The notes: generated from the letters alone by a model not told the origin. Shown: positions 7,213-16,575, counted from the first letter of the stretch. The stretch is DNA of 33,921 nt from Geobacillus zalihae NBRC 101842 (GCF_001544135.1 NZ_BCPV01000042.1:1-33921), one strand, 5' to 3'. Numbers and translations: made by a program.

Positions 7213-8202
7213 TCAAGCCTTGATGCATTTTTCCCGCTCTTGATTGCGCAGGATGAACCGCTGGATTTTTCCGCTTGGCGTTTTCGGCAGTTCGGCGACA
7301 AATTCGACTTCGCGCGGGTATTCATGCTTGGATAAGCGCGTTTTGACGAACAAGGACAGCTCGTCGGCCAGCTCGTCCGACGGCGCAAAGCCTTCTCTGA
7401 GCACGACAAACGCTTTGACGATTTCCCCTTTGACGGGATCCGGCTTCCCGACGGCGGCTGCTTCGACGACAGCCGGATGCTCAAGGAGGCAGCTTTCGAT
7501 TTCAAACGGCCCGATGCGGTAGCCGGCGCTCGAGATGATGTCGTCCGCCCGTCCTTGGAACCAGAAATACCCGTCTTCGTCTTTTGTCGCCAAATCGCCG
7601 GTCAAAAACCAAGGGCCAACAAGCCGCTCGGCGGTTTTTTCAGGGTCTTTCCAATACCCCTTAAAGACGTTCGGGATCGAGTCGGTGTTAAAGGCAATTT
7701 GTCCGACTTCGCCGTCGGCGACTGGGGTTCCGTTCTCATCGAGCAGGGCCACGTCAAAGCCCGGCAGCGGCCATCCCATCGAGCCTGGCCGGATTTCCAT
7801 CTCGGCGGCGTTGAAGTTTCCGATCAGCATCAACGTTTCCGACAAGCCATAATGGTCGTGGATCGTAACGCCCACGTGCTCTTGGAAAAAGCGGATGACT
7901 TCCGGATTGAGCGGTTCGCCCGCTGAGCTCATGGCGCGCACGTTCAGTTGATAGCGGCGAATGACGTCCGCGCCGGCCGCCGCCATCGCCCGATACGCGG
8001 TCGGGGCGTACGCGAAATTGGTCACCCGGTATTTTTCCATCAAGGAATAGCACGTCTCCGGCTTAAACGGCCCTTCGTAAAAGACGATCGGCACGCCAAA
8101 GGCCATCGGCGCAAAGGTGCAAAAGACGAGCCCGTACGCCCAGCCCGGATCCGCCCCGCCGAAAAAGACATCGTCATCGCGCAGGCCAATCGCATAGCGC
8201 AT
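7213..8202 (-). pseudogene. 5'-truncated AMP-forming acyl-CoA/acetyl-CoA synthetase
   Basis: The reading frame encodes about 330 residues matching the C-terminal 60% of ANL-superfamily acyl-CoA synthetases of the AcsA/medium-chain type. Visible are GGADPGWAYG, SSAGEPLNPEVIRF, the adenylate motif HDHYGLSET, the hinge region WFQGRADDIISSAGYRIGPF, and PKTPSGKIQR with the C-terminal catalytic lysine. The family is usually about 530 aa; the N-terminal subdomain and the P-loop-like motif TSGTTGxPKG are missing. The frame stays open upstream of 8202 (GFRDHLLYPYM) but becomes Arg/Pro-rich and unrelated by about 8235. Only 85 bases separate it from the next gene, so the missing 200 residues cannot lie there. 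The ATG at 8202 has no ribosome-binding site. I therefore read it as a deletion remnant. Confidence 0.8.
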
Positions 8203-8287
8203 ATACGGATAAAGGAGGTGGTCGCGAAAGCCGCGGCAAGGGCGGCGGGGGCGACATGGCCGTAGAAAAAAGAGACGGCCGGTTTCG

Positions 8288-8623
8288 TCAGCGTATTTTG
8301 CGTTTTACCGCCGCTTCCTTTTCAAAGGAAACATGGGGACTGATCCGATACCAAATCCATAAATCATTCACGATCGAAGCGAGTTCGGCGATGTCAGCAT
8401 TGAGCTGGCAGGAGCGCTCAAAATCATGTTCTTCGCCAAGCGCGTCTTGCTTTTTGTTGATTTCCCGCTCCAGGGCGGCGATGCGGTCGGGGATCATGCC
8501 GCGGATTGTTTCCCATTCCAGTAAAATCGCCTCTTGTTCGTTTGGGCTGTAGTCCTCCCAAGGCTTGTCCAGATGCGGCACGCGGATGCCGAGCCGCTTG
8601 TCGTCGATGAAGATGCCGTTCAT
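8288..8623 (-). CDS. Small conserved Bacillaceae protein, function unknown
   Basis: The 111-aa acidic, mostly helical protein opens MNGIFIDDKRLGIRVPHLDKPWEDY and carries a probable coiled-coil segment (IPDRIAALEREINKKQDAL). It has no signal peptide, membrane segment or catalytic motif. AAGGAGG lies 8 bases upstream of the ATG at 8623, which sets the start; the upstream in-frame codons are not needed. I have an impression of similar small proteins in other Bacillaceae but no function is known to me. The truncated acyl-CoA synthetase lies just downstream on the same strand and may once have been co-transcribed. Confidence 0.75.
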   Translation of the reverse strand: MNGIFIDDKRLGIRVPHLDKPWEDYSPNEQEAILLEWETIRGMIPDRIAALEREINKKQDALGEEHDFERSCQLNADIAELASIVNDLWIWYRISPHVSFEKEAAVKRKIR

Positions 8624-8695
8624 TCTTGCCGCCTCCTTTTTTTCTATTATACGAAACATTTCCGCATATCGGTGAGGAATTTTTATTCTTTTTAT

Positions 8696-8764
8696 TGAAT
8701 AAGTATTGAAAAATCACGGGAAAGCTGATAAAGTGATAATGTGTTCAATTTGAATATTTATTTA
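8696..8764 (+). promoter_or_regulatory. argGH promoter region with two ArgR/AhrC-type boxes
   Basis: Two 14-base sites fit the ARG-box pattern TGAAT-N4-ATTCA with one mismatch each: TGAATAAGTATTGA (8696-8709) and TGAATATTTATTTA (8751-8764). The first overlaps a candidate -35 (TTGAAA, 8706-8711), which is followed after 17 bases by a weak -10 (TAAAGT, 8729-8734). The second lies in the leader. This fits arginine-dependent repression by ArgR/AhrC, as known for arginine genes of Bacillus and Geobacillus. Confidence 0.65.
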
Positions 8765-8803
8765 TATTTAAGTATATTTATGTGACAGGAGAGGAGAACG
8801 ACC

Positions 8804-10024
8804 ATGGCAAATCCAAAATTGGTGTTGGCCTACTCGGGCGGTTTAGATACATCGGTGGCGATCAAATGGCTTCAGGAGCGCGGGTATGATGTGATCGCGT
8901 GCTGCTTGGACCTTGGGGAAGGAAAAGACCTTGATTTCGTGAAAGAAAAAGCGCTCAAAGTCGGCGCGATCAAATCGTACGTCATCGACGTCAAAGACGA
9001 GTTTGCGAACGAGTATGCGCTCATCGCTCTGCAGGCGAACGCCCTGTATGAAGGGAAATATCCGCTCGTCTCGGCGCTGTCGCGTCCGCTCATCGCGAAA
9101 AAACTCGTTGAAATCGCCGAGCTCGAAGGCGCGGTGGCGGTCGCCCACGGCTGCACGGGGAAAGGGAACGACCAAGTGCGCTTTGAAGTGTCGATCAAAG
9201 CGCTCAATCCGGACTTGGACGTCATCGCCCCGGTGCGCGAGTGGAGCTGGTCGCGCGAGGAAGAAATCGAATACGCGAAACAGCACGGCATTCCGATTCC
9301 GGTCGACCTGGACAGCCCGTTTTCGATCGACCAAAACTTGTGGGGCCGCAGCAACGAGTGCGGCATTTTGGAAGACCCGTGGGCGGCTCCGCCGGAAGAG
9401 GCGTATGAGCTGACGGCTTCGCTTGAGAACGCGCCGGATGTGCCGGATGTCATCGAGATCGGCTTTGAACAAGGCGTGCCGGTGACGTTAAACGGCAAGG
9501 CGTATCCGCTTGCGCAGCTCATTTTGGAGCTGAACGCGTTGGCCGGCAAGCATGGCGTCGGTCGCATCGACCACGTCGAAAACCGCCTTGTCGGCATCAA
9601 GTCGCGCGAAGTGTACGAATGCCCGGGGGCGATCACGCTCATCAAAGCGCATAAAGAGCTCGAAGACTTGACATTGGTGCGGGAAGTTGCGCATTTCAAA
9701 CCGATCATCGAGCAAAAAATCGCCGAAGTCATTTACAACGGTCTTTGGTTCTCACCGCTGAAAGACGCGCTCGTCGCGTTTTTGAAAGAAACGCAGAAAA
9801 ACGTCACCGGCGTCGTGCGCGTAAAGCTGTTTAAAGGTCATGCGATCGTCGAAGGGCGCAAATCGCCGTTCTCGCTTTATGATGAAAAACTGGCGACATA
9901 TACGTCAGAAGACGAGTTTGACCATCAAGCGGCGGTCGGGTTCATCACGCTGTACGGCCTGCCGACGAAAGTCAACAGCATCGTCAACAAGCAACACAAA
10001 GCGTCGGTATCGGCCGGCCAATAA
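8804..10024 (+). CDS. argG: Argininosuccinate synthase
   Basis: Catalyses ATP-dependent condensation of citrulline and aspartate to argininosuccinate, the penultimate step of arginine synthesis, in the cytosol. The 406-aa product shows the N-type ATP pyrophosphatase P-loop [11 protein letters not shown] near residues 8-18, the [15 protein letters not shown] block that binds citrulline and aspartate, and [15 protein letters not shown]. Length is normal. The ATG is preceded by AGGAGAGGAG. argH follows 42 bases later. The upstream ARG boxes indicate arginine control. Confidence 0.97.
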   Translation: MANPKLVLAYSGGLDTSVAIKWLQERGYDVIACCLDLGEGKDLDFVKEKALKVGAIKSYVIDVKDEFANEYALIALQANALYEGKYPLVSALSRPLIAKKLVEIAELEGAVAVAHGCTGKGNDQVRFEVSIKALNPDLDVIAPVREWSWSREEEIEYAKQHGIPIPVDLDSPFSIDQNLWGRSNECGILEDPWAAPPEEAYELTASLENAPDVPDVIEIGFEQGVPVTLNGKAYPLAQLILELNALAGKHGVGRIDHVENRLVGIKSREVYECPGAITLIKAHKELEDLTLVREVAHFKPIIEQKIAEVIYNGLWFSPLKDALVAFLKETQKNVTGVVRVKLFKGHAIVEGRKSPFSLYDEKLATYTSEDEFDHQAAVGFITLYGLPTKVNSIVNKQHKASVSAGQ

Positions 10025-10034
10025 GGAAAAGGAA

Positions 10035-10053
10035 GGAGGAAGTCGCATTCCTC
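10035..10053 (+). promoter_or_regulatory. Shine-Dalgarno-containing hairpin before argH
   Basis: The only strong Shine-Dalgarno (GGAGG, 10035-10039) lies 27 bases before the GTG start of argH, much too far for normal use. It is part of a hairpin in which GAGGAA (10036-10041) pairs with TTCCTC (10048-10053). There is no comparable site closer to the GTG. Translational coupling to argG or a structure-dependent start is possible. Confidence 0.45.
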
Positions 10054-10066
10054 TGCGGCGAGATTC

Positions 10067-11446
10067 GTGAAAAAGCTTTGGGGCGGACGGTTTACGAAAA
10101 CAGCGGAAGAATGGGTCGACGAGTTTGGCGCGTCGATCCCATTCGACCAAGAGCTCGTTGAAGAAGACATTGAAGGCAGCCTTGCCCATGTGACGATGCT
10201 TGGCGAATGCGGCATTTTGCCGGCGGAAGATGTCGAGAAGATCAAGAGCGGACTCCTGCGGCTGCTCGAAAAAGCGAAGCGGGGGGAACTCGAGTTTTCC
10301 GTCGCGTATGAAGACATTCATTTAAACATTGAAAAAATGTTGATCGACGACATCGGACCGGTCGGCGGCAAGCTGCACACTGGACGGAGCCGGAACGACC
10401 AAGTGGCGACCGATATGCATCTATACTTGCGCAAGCGGGTTGAAGAGATTCTCGGCCTCATCCGCGGGCTGCAGCGGGCGCTTGTCGCTCAAGCCGAAAA
10501 GCATGTCGAAACGATCATGCCTGGATATACGCATTTGCAGCGGGCGCAGCCGATTTCGTTCGCCCACCATCTGCTGGCTTATTTTTGGATGCTCGAGCGC
10601 GATTATGAGCGGTTTTCCGAGTCGCAAAAGCGCATCAACCGCTCGCCGCTCGGCGCCGGGGCGCTCGCCGGGACGACGTTTCCGATCGACCGGCATCGGA
10701 CGGCGGAGCTTTTGGGCTTTGCCGATCTTTACGAAAACAGCTTGGATGCGGTGAGCGACCGCGATTTCATCATCGAATTTTTAAGCAACAGTTCGATGCT
10801 CATGATGCACCTGTCGCGGTTGGCCGAGGAGTTGATTCTTTGGTCAAGCCAAGAGTTCCAGTTCATTGAGCTGGATGATGCGTTTGCGACCGGCAGCAGC
10901 ATCATGCCGCAAAAGAAAAACCCGGACATGGCCGAACTCATCCGCGGCAAAACCGGCCGCGTGTACGGCCACTTGATGGCGCTCCTCACGGTGATGAAAG
11001 GGCTGCCGCTCGCCTACAACAAAGATATGCAAGAAGATAAAGAAGGCATGTTTGATACAGTAAAGACGGTCATCGGGTCGCTGAAAATTTTCACCGGCAT
11101 GATTGAAACGATGAACGTGCGCACGGACGTCATGGAGCGGGCGACGAAACAAGACTTTTCGAACGCGACCGAGCTTGCCGATTACTTGGCGGCAAAAGGC
11201 ATGCCGTTCCGCGAGGCGCATGAGGTCGTCGGCAAGCTCGTGCTGCTTTGCATTGAGAAAGGCGTCTTTTTGGCCGACTTGCCGCTTGACGTGTATAAGG
11301 AGGCGTCGCCGCTCTTTGACGCAGACATTTATGACGCCTTGAACCCGCGCACGGCCGTCAACCGCCGCAACAGCGCCGGCGGCACCGGTTTTGCCGAAGT
11401 GCGGGCGGCGCTTGAAAAAGCGAAAGAAAAGCTAAACACCCCGTAA
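10067..11446 (+). CDS. argH: Argininosuccinate lyase
   Basis: Cleaves argininosuccinate to arginine and fumarate, the last step of arginine synthesis. The 459-aa product belongs to the fumarase/aspartase superfamily; the signature [12 protein letters not shown], with the catalytic serine loop, is near residues 280-291, and HTGRSRNDQ and TVKTVIGS are also present. The start must be the GTG at 10067 (protein begins [11 protein letters not shown], the usual family N-terminus), because no other in-frame start exists nearby. The Shine-Dalgarno lies unusually far upstream. The gene is co-transcribed with argG and ends in a terminator whose loop includes the stop codon. Confidence 0.96.
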   Translation: MKKLWGGRFTKTAEEWVDEFGASIPFDQELVEEDIEGSLAHVTMLGECGILPAEDVEKIKSGLLRLLEKAKRGELEFSVAYEDIHLNIEKMLIDDIGPVGGKLHTGRSRNDQVATDMHLYLRKRVEEILGLIRGLQRALVAQAEKHVETIMPGYTHLQRAQPISFAHHLLAYFWMLERDYERFSESQKRINRSPLGAGALAGTTFPIDRHRTAELLGFADLYENSLDAVSDRDFIIEFLSNSSMLMMHLSRLAEELILWSSQEFQFIELDDAFATGSSIMPQKKNPDMAELIRGKTGRVYGHLMALLTVMKGLPLAYNKDMQEDKEGMFDTVKTVIGSLKIFTGMIETMNVRTDVMERATKQDFSNATELADYLAAKGMPFREAHEVVGKLVLLCIEKGVFLADLPLDVYKEASPLFDADIYDALNPRTAVNRRNSAGGTGFAEVRAALEKAKEKLNTP

Positions 11447-11466
11447 CGGCGGGGTGTTCTTTTTTG
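11435..11466 (+). terminator. Rho-independent terminator of argGH
   Basis: AACACCCCG pairs with CGGGGTGTT around a short loop containing the argH stop codon, followed by CTTTTTT. Confidence 0.92.
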
Positions 11467-11515
11467 GCATTTGCCGGCGGCACAGAGAATGGATGCATTC
11501 GTTGAGCGCGGAAGG

Positions 11516-11962
11516 CTATTCTTTCGGCGTCCGCACAACAAGCACATCGCATTTCGCATGGCGGACGATGTTTTCCGAGACACTGCCAATCAGAAACCGC
11601 TCGACCGCGTTCAACCCGGTCGCCCCGCAAATGATGAGGTCGGCTTTGTATTTCGGAGCGACGTCTTTGGCGATTTTCACTTTCGGCGAGCCGAATTCGA
11701 CCGCGGTGTCCACATCGTCGAGTCCAGCGGCGACGGCTTGGTTTTTATACCGCTCAAGCAATTCGTTCGCATACTGTTCCGAACGTTCGGCGAGGGCATA
11801 ATCGTGCGCTTCAACGGTCGTAAAGCCGCGCAAGTCGATGATGTGGGTCAAAATGAGTTTCGCCCCGTTTCGCTTGGCGATTTGAACCGCTTTTTTGAAC
11901 GCCCATTCCGCTTCCTTCGAGCCATCGACGGCGACGACGATCGTTTTGTACGTCATCGTCAT
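11516..11962 (-). CDS. Universal stress protein, ATP-binding type (UspA family)
   Basis: The 148-aa cytosolic protein has the alpha/beta Usp fold: TIVVAVDGSKEAEWAF at the N-terminus and the ATP-binding loop G-2x-G-9x-G-S read as GATGLNAVERFLIGS near residues 115-129, followed by VLVVRTPKE. This loop marks the ATP-binding (MJ0577-like) subgroup. I choose the ATG at 11962; GGGAG and GGAG lie just upstream. A GTG at 11971 and an ATG at 11956 are also in frame. The gene is convergent with argH. The exact stress role is unknown; these proteins usually answer starvation or oxidative stress. Confidence 0.9.
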   Translation of the reverse strand: MTMTYKTIVVAVDGSKEAEWAFKKAVQIAKRNGAKLILTHIIDLRGFTTVEAHDYALAERSEQYANELLERYKNQAVAAGLDDVDTAVEFGSPKVKIAKDVAPKYKADLIICGATGLNAVERFLIGSVSENIVRHAKCDVLVVRTPKE

Positions 11963-12072
11963 GTTCTCCACTCCCTTTGGATAAAAATGTTATCTCTATA
12001 TAGTATACCCTCGCTGAACTGGCGGGAAACTAGACCATATATTGAGATTTTGTGAAAGAAGGAGGAAGGGCG

Positions 12073-12213
12073 ATGGAAAAGCGGCATAACGACTGGCAGT
12101 ACGAGGAGGAAGAAGTGAGGACGATCACCGAACAAATTACCGAATCGTACGAGAGCGGCATCATTGACGATGACGAATCGTATTACGACCCGCGCCGCGA
12201 AGTCGGCGAATAA
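12073..12213 (+). CDS. 46-aa acidic protein of unknown function
   Basis: This short frame encodes MEKRHNDWQY followed by an acidic stretch (EEEEV) and ends PRREVGE. AAGGAGGAAGGG sits directly upstream at the right distance and a strong terminator follows the stop, so it is very likely a real monocistronic gene. The peptide is acidic with many Glu/Asp/Tyr and has no membrane segment. In B. subtilis a small gene (ytzD) lies next to argH, so this may be its counterpart; I could not check sequence similarity. Confidence 0.72.
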   Translation: MEKRHNDWQYEEEEVRTITEQITESYESGIIDDDESYYDPRREVGE

Positions 12214-12245
12214 CCATGGCGCCCATGCGCTATGGTTATTTTTTT
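12212..12245 (+). terminator. Rho-independent terminator
   Basis: AACCATGGCGC pairs with GCGCTATGGTT (one G-T wobble) around CCAT, followed by a run of seven T. It overlaps the stop codon of the 46-aa gene. Confidence 0.9.
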
Positions 12246-12309
12246 GTATTCCCCCTTGTTTGTAGTAAAGTAAAAATGAGACCGCAAATCGCGACGAGGA
12301 GGGAGAAGG

Positions 12310-13074
12310 GTGCGGCATGCGTTGATCACGGCCGGAGCGAAAGGATTGGGGAGAAAGGTGACGGAGCTGTTGCTTGATCAAGGCTACTCGGTGACGGTGA
12401 ACTACCGGAGCGATGAGCAGGCGGTGCGCTCGCTTGCCGAGAAGCACCGCAGCGCCGCCGACCGCCTTCAGTTTGTGAAAGGGGATGTGACGAGAAAAGA
12501 GGATTTGGAGCGGTTAGTGGATGCAGCCATGGAGCGGTTCGGCCGCATTGACTGCCTTATTAACAACGCAGGCCCCTACATTTTCGAGCGGAAAAAGCTG
12601 GCCGATTATACGGAAGACGAATGGTACGAAATGATTGAAGGCAATTTGAGCTCGGTCTTCCATTTAGTGAGGCGGACGATCCCGATTATGCGAAAACAGC
12701 GGTTTGGCCGCATCATTACGTACGGATTTCAAGGAGCGGCGGACGCCCCGGGCTGGGTGCACCGCTCGGCGTTCGGCGCGGCGAAAGTCGGATTGGTGTC
12801 GCTGACGAAAACGATCGCCTTGGAAGAGGCAGAATATGGAATTACCGCCAATATGGTGTGCCCAGGCAACATTGTCGGCGATATGAAAGAAGCGGGGATC
12901 GCCGACGCCCGCGCGAGAAGGGATGCGGAAACGCCGGTCGGGCGCCCGGGCACAGGCGAAGATATCGCCCGCGTCATCGCGTTTTTATGCGAGGACGACT
13001 CGGATTTCATCACCGGCGCCGTCATTGACGTCACCGGCGGAGCAAACGTCATTTACCGCCATCTTTTCCGTTGA
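12310..13074 (+). CDS. Short-chain dehydrogenase/reductase-like protein lacking catalytic Tyr
   Basis: The 254-aa product has the classical SDR layout: a nucleotide-binding loop [10 protein letters not shown] (residues 6-15), NNAG at 85-88, Asn112, and the C-terminal VTGGANV. The active-site YxxxK is replaced by FGAAK (Phe155, Lys159), and the usual serine about 13 residues earlier falls in [11 protein letters not shown], with no serine. So two of the four tetrad residues are missing. It is annotated by similarity to FabG-type 3-oxoacyl-ACP reductases, and B. subtilis has an SDR gene (ytkK, from memory) in this neighbourhood, but ordinary ketoreductase activity is doubtful. The start is GTG at 12310 with GAGGAGGGAG just upstream. 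It is probably monocistronic, ending 88 bases before ald. Confidence 0.85.
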   Translation: MRHALITAGAKGLGRKVTELLLDQGYSVTVNYRSDEQAVRSLAEKHRSAADRLQFVKGDVTRKEDLERLVDAAMERFGRIDCLINNAGPYIFERKKLADYTEDEWYEMIEGNLSSVFHLVRRTIPIMRKQRFGRIITYGFQGAADAPGWVHRSAFGAAKVGLVSLTKTIALEEAEYGITANMVCPGNIVGDMKEAGIADARARRDAETPVGRPGTGEDIARVIAFLCEDDSDFITGAVIDVTGGANVIYRHLFR

Positions 13075-13097
13075 GACCAGCGCCTCCTCCTTTTTCG

Positions 13098-13126
13098 TTT
13101 GCTTTTGCGCGAAACGGGGCACAATA
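13098..13126 (+). promoter_or_regulatory. Weak candidate promoter for ald
   Basis: TTTGCT (13098-13103), 17 bases, ACAATA (13121-13126), about 37 bases before the ald start codon. It is the only reasonable pair in the 88-bp gap. Confidence 0.3.
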
Positions 13127-13162
13127 AAAGGAGAAGCGGGAAGGAAAAAGGAGGAAAATGTG

Positions 13163-14281
13163 ATGAAGATCGGCATTCCAAAGGAGATCAAAAACAATGA
13201 AAACCGTGTCGCCATTACCCCGGCCGGCGTGATGACGCTCGTCAAAGCGGGGCATGACGTGTATGTGGAGACGGAAGCCGGCGCTGGGTCGGGGTTTTCC
13301 GATTCCGAGTATGAAAAAGCCGGGGCAGTGATCGTGCCGAACGCGGAAGATGCTTGGGCGGCGGAGATGGTGTTGAAAGTGAAAGAACCGCTGCCTGAGG
13401 AGTTCCGCTATTTCCGTCCTGGGCTTATTTTGTTTACGTATTTGCATTTGGCCGCGGCCGAAGCGCTCACGAAAGCGCTCGTCGAACAAAAGGTGGTTGG
13501 CATCGCCTATGAGACGGTGCAGCTGGCGAACGGCTCGCTGCCGCTGTTGACGCCGATGAGTGAAGTCGCCGGCCGCATGTCCGTGCAAGTCGGCGCCCAG
13601 TTTCTTGAGAAGCCGCACGGCGGAAAAGGCATTTTGCTTGGCGGCGTGCCCGGAGTGCGGCGCGGCAAAGTGACGATCATCGGCGGCGGAACGGCGGGGA
13701 CGAACGCGGCGAAAATCGCGGTCGGTCTCGGGGCAGACGTGACGATTTTGGACATTAACGCCGAGCGGCTGCGCGAGCTCGATGATTTGTTCGGCGACCA
13801 CGTGACGACGCTCATGTCCAACTCGTACCATATCGCCGAGTGCGTGCGCGAATCGGATTTGGTCGTCGGCGCCGTCTTGATCCCGGGGGCGAAAGCGCCG
13901 AAGCTGGTGACGGAAGAGATGGTGCGCTCGATGACGCCGGGATCGGTGTTGGTCGACATCGCCATTGACCAAGGCGGCATTTTCGAAACGACCGACCGCG
14001 TCACGACGCATGACGATCCGACATACGTCAAGCACGGCGTCGTCCATTACGCCGTCGCCAACATGCCGGGTGCGGTGCCGCGTACGTCAACGTTTGCCTT
14101 GACGAATGTGACGATCCCATACGCCTTGCAAATCGCCAACAAAGGCTACCGCGCCGCGTGCTTGGATAACCCGGCGCTGTTAAAAGGGATCAACACGCTC
14201 GATGGGCACATCGTGTACGAAGCGGTCGCGGCGGCGCACAACATGCCGTATACGGATGTTCATTCGTTGTTGCACGGATGA
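13163..14281 (+). CDS. ald: Alanine dehydrogenase
   Basis: Catalyses the reversible NAD-dependent deamination of L-alanine to pyruvate and ammonia; in Bacillus it is used in alanine catabolism and supports sporulation. The 372-aa length is exact for the family. The N-terminus [17 protein letters not shown] and the NAD loop [24 protein letters not shown] are visible, as are the catalytic lysine near VLKVKEP and the histidine in [18 protein letters not shown] precedes the ATG. The upstream SDR ends 88 bases before it and a terminator follows. Confidence 0.97.
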   Translation: MKIGIPKEIKNNENRVAITPAGVMTLVKAGHDVYVETEAGAGSGFSDSEYEKAGAVIVPNAEDAWAAEMVLKVKEPLPEEFRYFRPGLILFTYLHLAAAEALTKALVEQKVVGIAYETVQLANGSLPLLTPMSEVAGRMSVQVGAQFLEKPHGGKGILLGGVPGVRRGKVTIIGGGTAGTNAAKIAVGLGADVTILDINAERLRELDDLFGDHVTTLMSNSYHIAECVRESDLVVGAVLIPGAKAPKLVTEEMVRSMTPGSVLVDIAIDQGGIFETTDRVTTHDDPTYVKHGVVHYAVANMPGAVPRTSTFALTNVTIPYALQIANKGYRAACLDNPALLKGINTLDGHIVYEAVAAAHNMPYTDVHSLLHG

Positions 14282-14321
14282 AATCATGAAGATGGAGCCG
14301 CCTTGATGGCGATGAGAAAAC

Positions 14322-14367
14322 AAAGCTGTCCGAATCGGCTTCGGGATCGATCCGGCGGACAGCTTTT
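14322..14367 (+). terminator. Rho-independent terminator of ald
   Basis: AAAGCTGTCCG pairs with CGGACAGCTTT, with a 24-base loop region, ending in TTTTG. Confidence 0.85.
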
Positions 14368-14384
14368 GCCAATGGCCTCTCTCG

Positions 14385-14606
14385 GTGAACTACCCACCAC
14401 CTACGCTTCGCTTAGAGATGGGGGCTTCAAGCGACTTGTGTGTGTTCGCCGAACGGTAAGCCACACACAAGAACCCTTTACGCTTCCCTTCGTTCCGAAG
14501 GTGTCCGTTCTAGCCATATTCTATCCTATTCGTTGGCTGACGCCAACCGAGATTCATCTCCCACTTTCACTTCGTTTCAAAGTGGGAGACTTCTTTCGGA
14601 AAGATG
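14385..14606 (-). mobile_element. Non-autonomous IS200/IS605-type element (PATE-like), copy 2
   Basis: This 222-bp element matches the one at 4601-4822 at 220 of 222 positions; the differences lie in CTGACG versus CTAACG and GAGATT versus GACATT. On the minus strand it begins next to TTTAA (14611-14607) and ends in TTCAC. The left-end hairpin, the internal CTTGTGTGTG inverted repeat and the right-end scaffold-like hairpin are all intact. It sits between the ald terminator and the M24 peptidase gene, whose stop codon TAA is part of the flanking TTTAA. It has no transposase or tnpB, so mobility would depend on an IS200/IS605 transposase elsewhere in the genome. Near-identity implies recent spread or conversion. 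Confidence 0.82.
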
Positions 14607-15701
14607 TTAAACCATGATCAACTCCTTCGAAAACGACGTCAATACCTCAACCCCATGATCCGTGACCGCGACGTCGTCTTCAATGCGCACGCCGCCGATG
14701 GATGGGACGTAAATGCCCGGTTCGATTGTAAACACCATGCCGGGGGCGAGCGGTTCGTTGTTGGCGCCATGAAGCGATGGGTATTCGTGGATCTCGATCC
14801 CTAAGCCGTGCCCGACGCGGTGGGTGAAATAGTCTCCGTAGCCGGCTTGTTCGATGACGTTTCGGGCGGCGCGGTCGATCTTCTTCATCGCGGTTTGCGG
14901 GCGGCAGGCGTCGATCGCCGCCTGCTGGGCGCGCCGAACGGTATCGTAAATGAGCCGCTGTTCGTCGCTTGCCGTCTGACAGACGACGGTGCGGGTAATG
15001 TCGGAGCAATACCCATCGACGATGACGCCTAAATCGAACAGCACGAAATCCCCCGGTGCGACCGCCGCCGTTCCCGGCACGCCGTGCGGATCGGCTGATT
15101 TTGCGCCCGTGAGCACGGTCGTGGGAAACGACATCCCTTCAACGCCGAGTTTTTTCAGCTCATATTCAATAACGGCGACAAGTTCGAGCTCCGTCACGCC
15201 CGGGCGGATGGCCGAGACGCCGATTTCGATCGCTTTGTCGGCAAGTTCCGCCGCCTGGCGCAACACCTTCATTTCCTGCTCATCCTTGATCAGGCGAAGC
15301 TGGCGCAGCTTTTCTTCGGCGTCGTGCCACTTGGCGTTTGGAAACAATGCCGAGAGACGCTCGAAACGGGCGAACGACAAATCGTTTTTCTCAACGGCAA
15401 TCGAGACGGCCTTGATGCCGCGCGCTTCGAGATGGCGGCGGATCTCGTTCCACGGGTCAGTGCTGTCGTCGTAGCCGATCACCGTATGCCCAAAGCCGCT
15501 CCGGCGGGCGCGCGGCGCTTCCATTTGCGGACAGACGAGCGCGGGCTCGCTGTCAGGGAAAACCAAAAGCGCCAGCAGCCGCTCGTGCGGGTCGCACCGA
15601 AATCCGCTCAAATAAAAGACGTTGGCGCTTGACGTGATGAAGGCGAATGAACTATGTTGTTGTTGAAGCCAAGAGGAAAATGCTTGCAGCCGTTGGTTCA
15701 T
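14607..15701 (-). CDS. M24-family metallopeptidase (Xaa-Pro dipeptidase/aminopeptidase type)
   Basis: The 364-aa cytosolic enzyme has an N-terminal creatinase-like domain (about 1-125) and a C-terminal pita-bread domain. The dinuclear metal ligands are visible: Asp in LFDLG, Asp in SDITRT, His in [14 protein letters not shown], Glu in FTIEPGIY and Glu in GVRIEDDV. Such enzymes release N-terminal residues next to proline or split Xaa-Pro dipeptides; B. subtilis YkvY and PepQ-like proteins are the likely counterparts. The ATG at 15701 is chosen because GGAAGGGAACG lies directly upstream; a frame to 15749 lacks this. The final codons are ATG GTT TAA, so the stop is shared with the insertion target of the adjacent mobile element. 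Confidence 0.9.
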   Translation of the reverse strand: MNQRLQAFSSWLQQQHSSFAFITSSANVFYLSGFRCDPHERLLALLVFPDSEPALVCPQMEAPRARRSGFGHTVIGYDDSTDPWNEIRRHLEARGIKAVSIAVEKNDLSFARFERLSALFPNAKWHDAEEKLRQLRLIKDEQEMKVLRQAAELADKAIEIGVSAIRPGVTELELVAVIEYELKKLGVEGMSFPTTVLTGAKSADPHGVPGTAAVAPGDFVLFDLGVIVDGYCSDITRTVVCQTASDEQRLIYDTVRRAQQAAIDACRPQTAMKKIDRAARNVIEQAGYGDYFTHRVGHGLGIEIHEYPSLHGANNEPLAPGMVFTIEPGIYVPSIGGVRIEDDVAVTDHGVEVLTSFSKELIMV

Positions 15702-15840
15702 CGTTCCCTTCCTTCCTTTTTTCGTGATCGTCCATTTTGAGCGTATCAAGAAACGGGCCGTTTGTAAATGGACAGGCGGGAAAAGAAGGAAATGGATGGG
15801 CGGCGGCGAATCATGTGTAGTGGAAAGGAGAGATGTGACG

Positions 15841-16521
15841 ATGAAAATCAGCTACCATGGCCATTCGGTCGTCCGCATTGAGACGAACGGAAAAACGATT
15901 TTGATCGACCCGTTCATCACCGGCAATACGACGACCGATTTGAACGCGGCGGATGTGAAAGCGGATGTCATTTTGTTGACGCACGGGCACGGGGATCATG
16001 TCGGCGATACGGTTGAAATCGCCAAGCGGAACAACGCCCTTGTCGTGGCCACATTTGAGCTGGCGACGTATTTAAGCTGGCAAGGCGTCGAGACGTTTGG
16101 CATGAACATCGGCGGGGCGCGCGAATTTGACTTTGGCACGGTCAAGTTCACGCAGGCGTTCCACAGCTCCGGGTTTGTGACGGACGACAAGCAAATCATT
16201 TATTTAGGCATGCCGACCGGCATTTTGTTCACGGCCGAAGGCAAAACGATCTACCATGCCGGCGACACTGGGCTGTTTTCCGACATGAAGCTGATCGGCG
16301 AGCGCCATAACATCGATGTCGCCTTTTTGCCGATTGGGGACAGCTTCACGATGGGGCCGGAAGACGCGGCGGTCGCCGCCGAGTGGCTCGGGGCGAAACT
16401 CGTCGTGCCGATCCATTACAACACGTTCCCGCCGATCGCCCAAGACCCCGAGCGGTTCGTCTCGCTCCTCCCGCCGGGCGTCGGCCGCGCGTTGAAACCG
16501 GGGGAAAGCATCGAGCTGTAA
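15841..16521 (+). CDS. ytkL: Metal-dependent hydrolase, UPF0173 family (YtkL)
   Basis: This 226-aa metallo-beta-lactamase-fold protein shows the metal-binding motif [12 protein letters not shown] near residues 47-58, a later His in YHAGDTGLF (its Asp bridging the metals) and a final His in PIHYNTF. The protein opens [13 protein letters not shown], as is typical of UPF0173. The substrate is unknown; members are small cytosolic hydrolases. The ATG at 15841 follows GGAAAGGAGAG. In B. subtilis ytkL is in the same neighbourhood. A terminator follows at once. Confidence 0.92.
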   Translation: MKISYHGHSVVRIETNGKTILIDPFITGNTTTDLNAADVKADVILLTHGHGDHVGDTVEIAKRNNALVVATFELATYLSWQGVETFGMNIGGAREFDFGTVKFTQAFHSSGFVTDDKQIIYLGMPTGILFTAEGKTIYHAGDTGLFSDMKLIGERHNIDVAFLPIGDSFTMGPEDAAVAAEWLGAKLVVPIHYNTFPPIAQDPERFVSLLPPGVGRALKPGESIEL

Positions 16522-16528
16522 CAGAGAC

Positions 16529-16557
16529 GCCCTTCCCGCTTCGGGAAGGGCGCTTTC
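16529..16557 (+). terminator. Rho-independent terminator of ytkL
   Basis: GCCCTTCCCG pairs with CGGGAAGGGC around a CTT loop, followed by GCTTTC. Confidence 0.8.
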
Positions 16558-16575
16558 TGATGGCCGGCGCGACCG

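Noticed and set aside
13049-14047. 332-codon antisense frame opposite ald
   Set aside because: It is a GC-rich shadow frame of a well-recognised enzyme, His/Arg-rich, with no family resemblance.
14303-14617. Open frame of 104 codons sharing the same peptide
   Set aside because: It runs through the ald terminator and the second element copy; not a gene.
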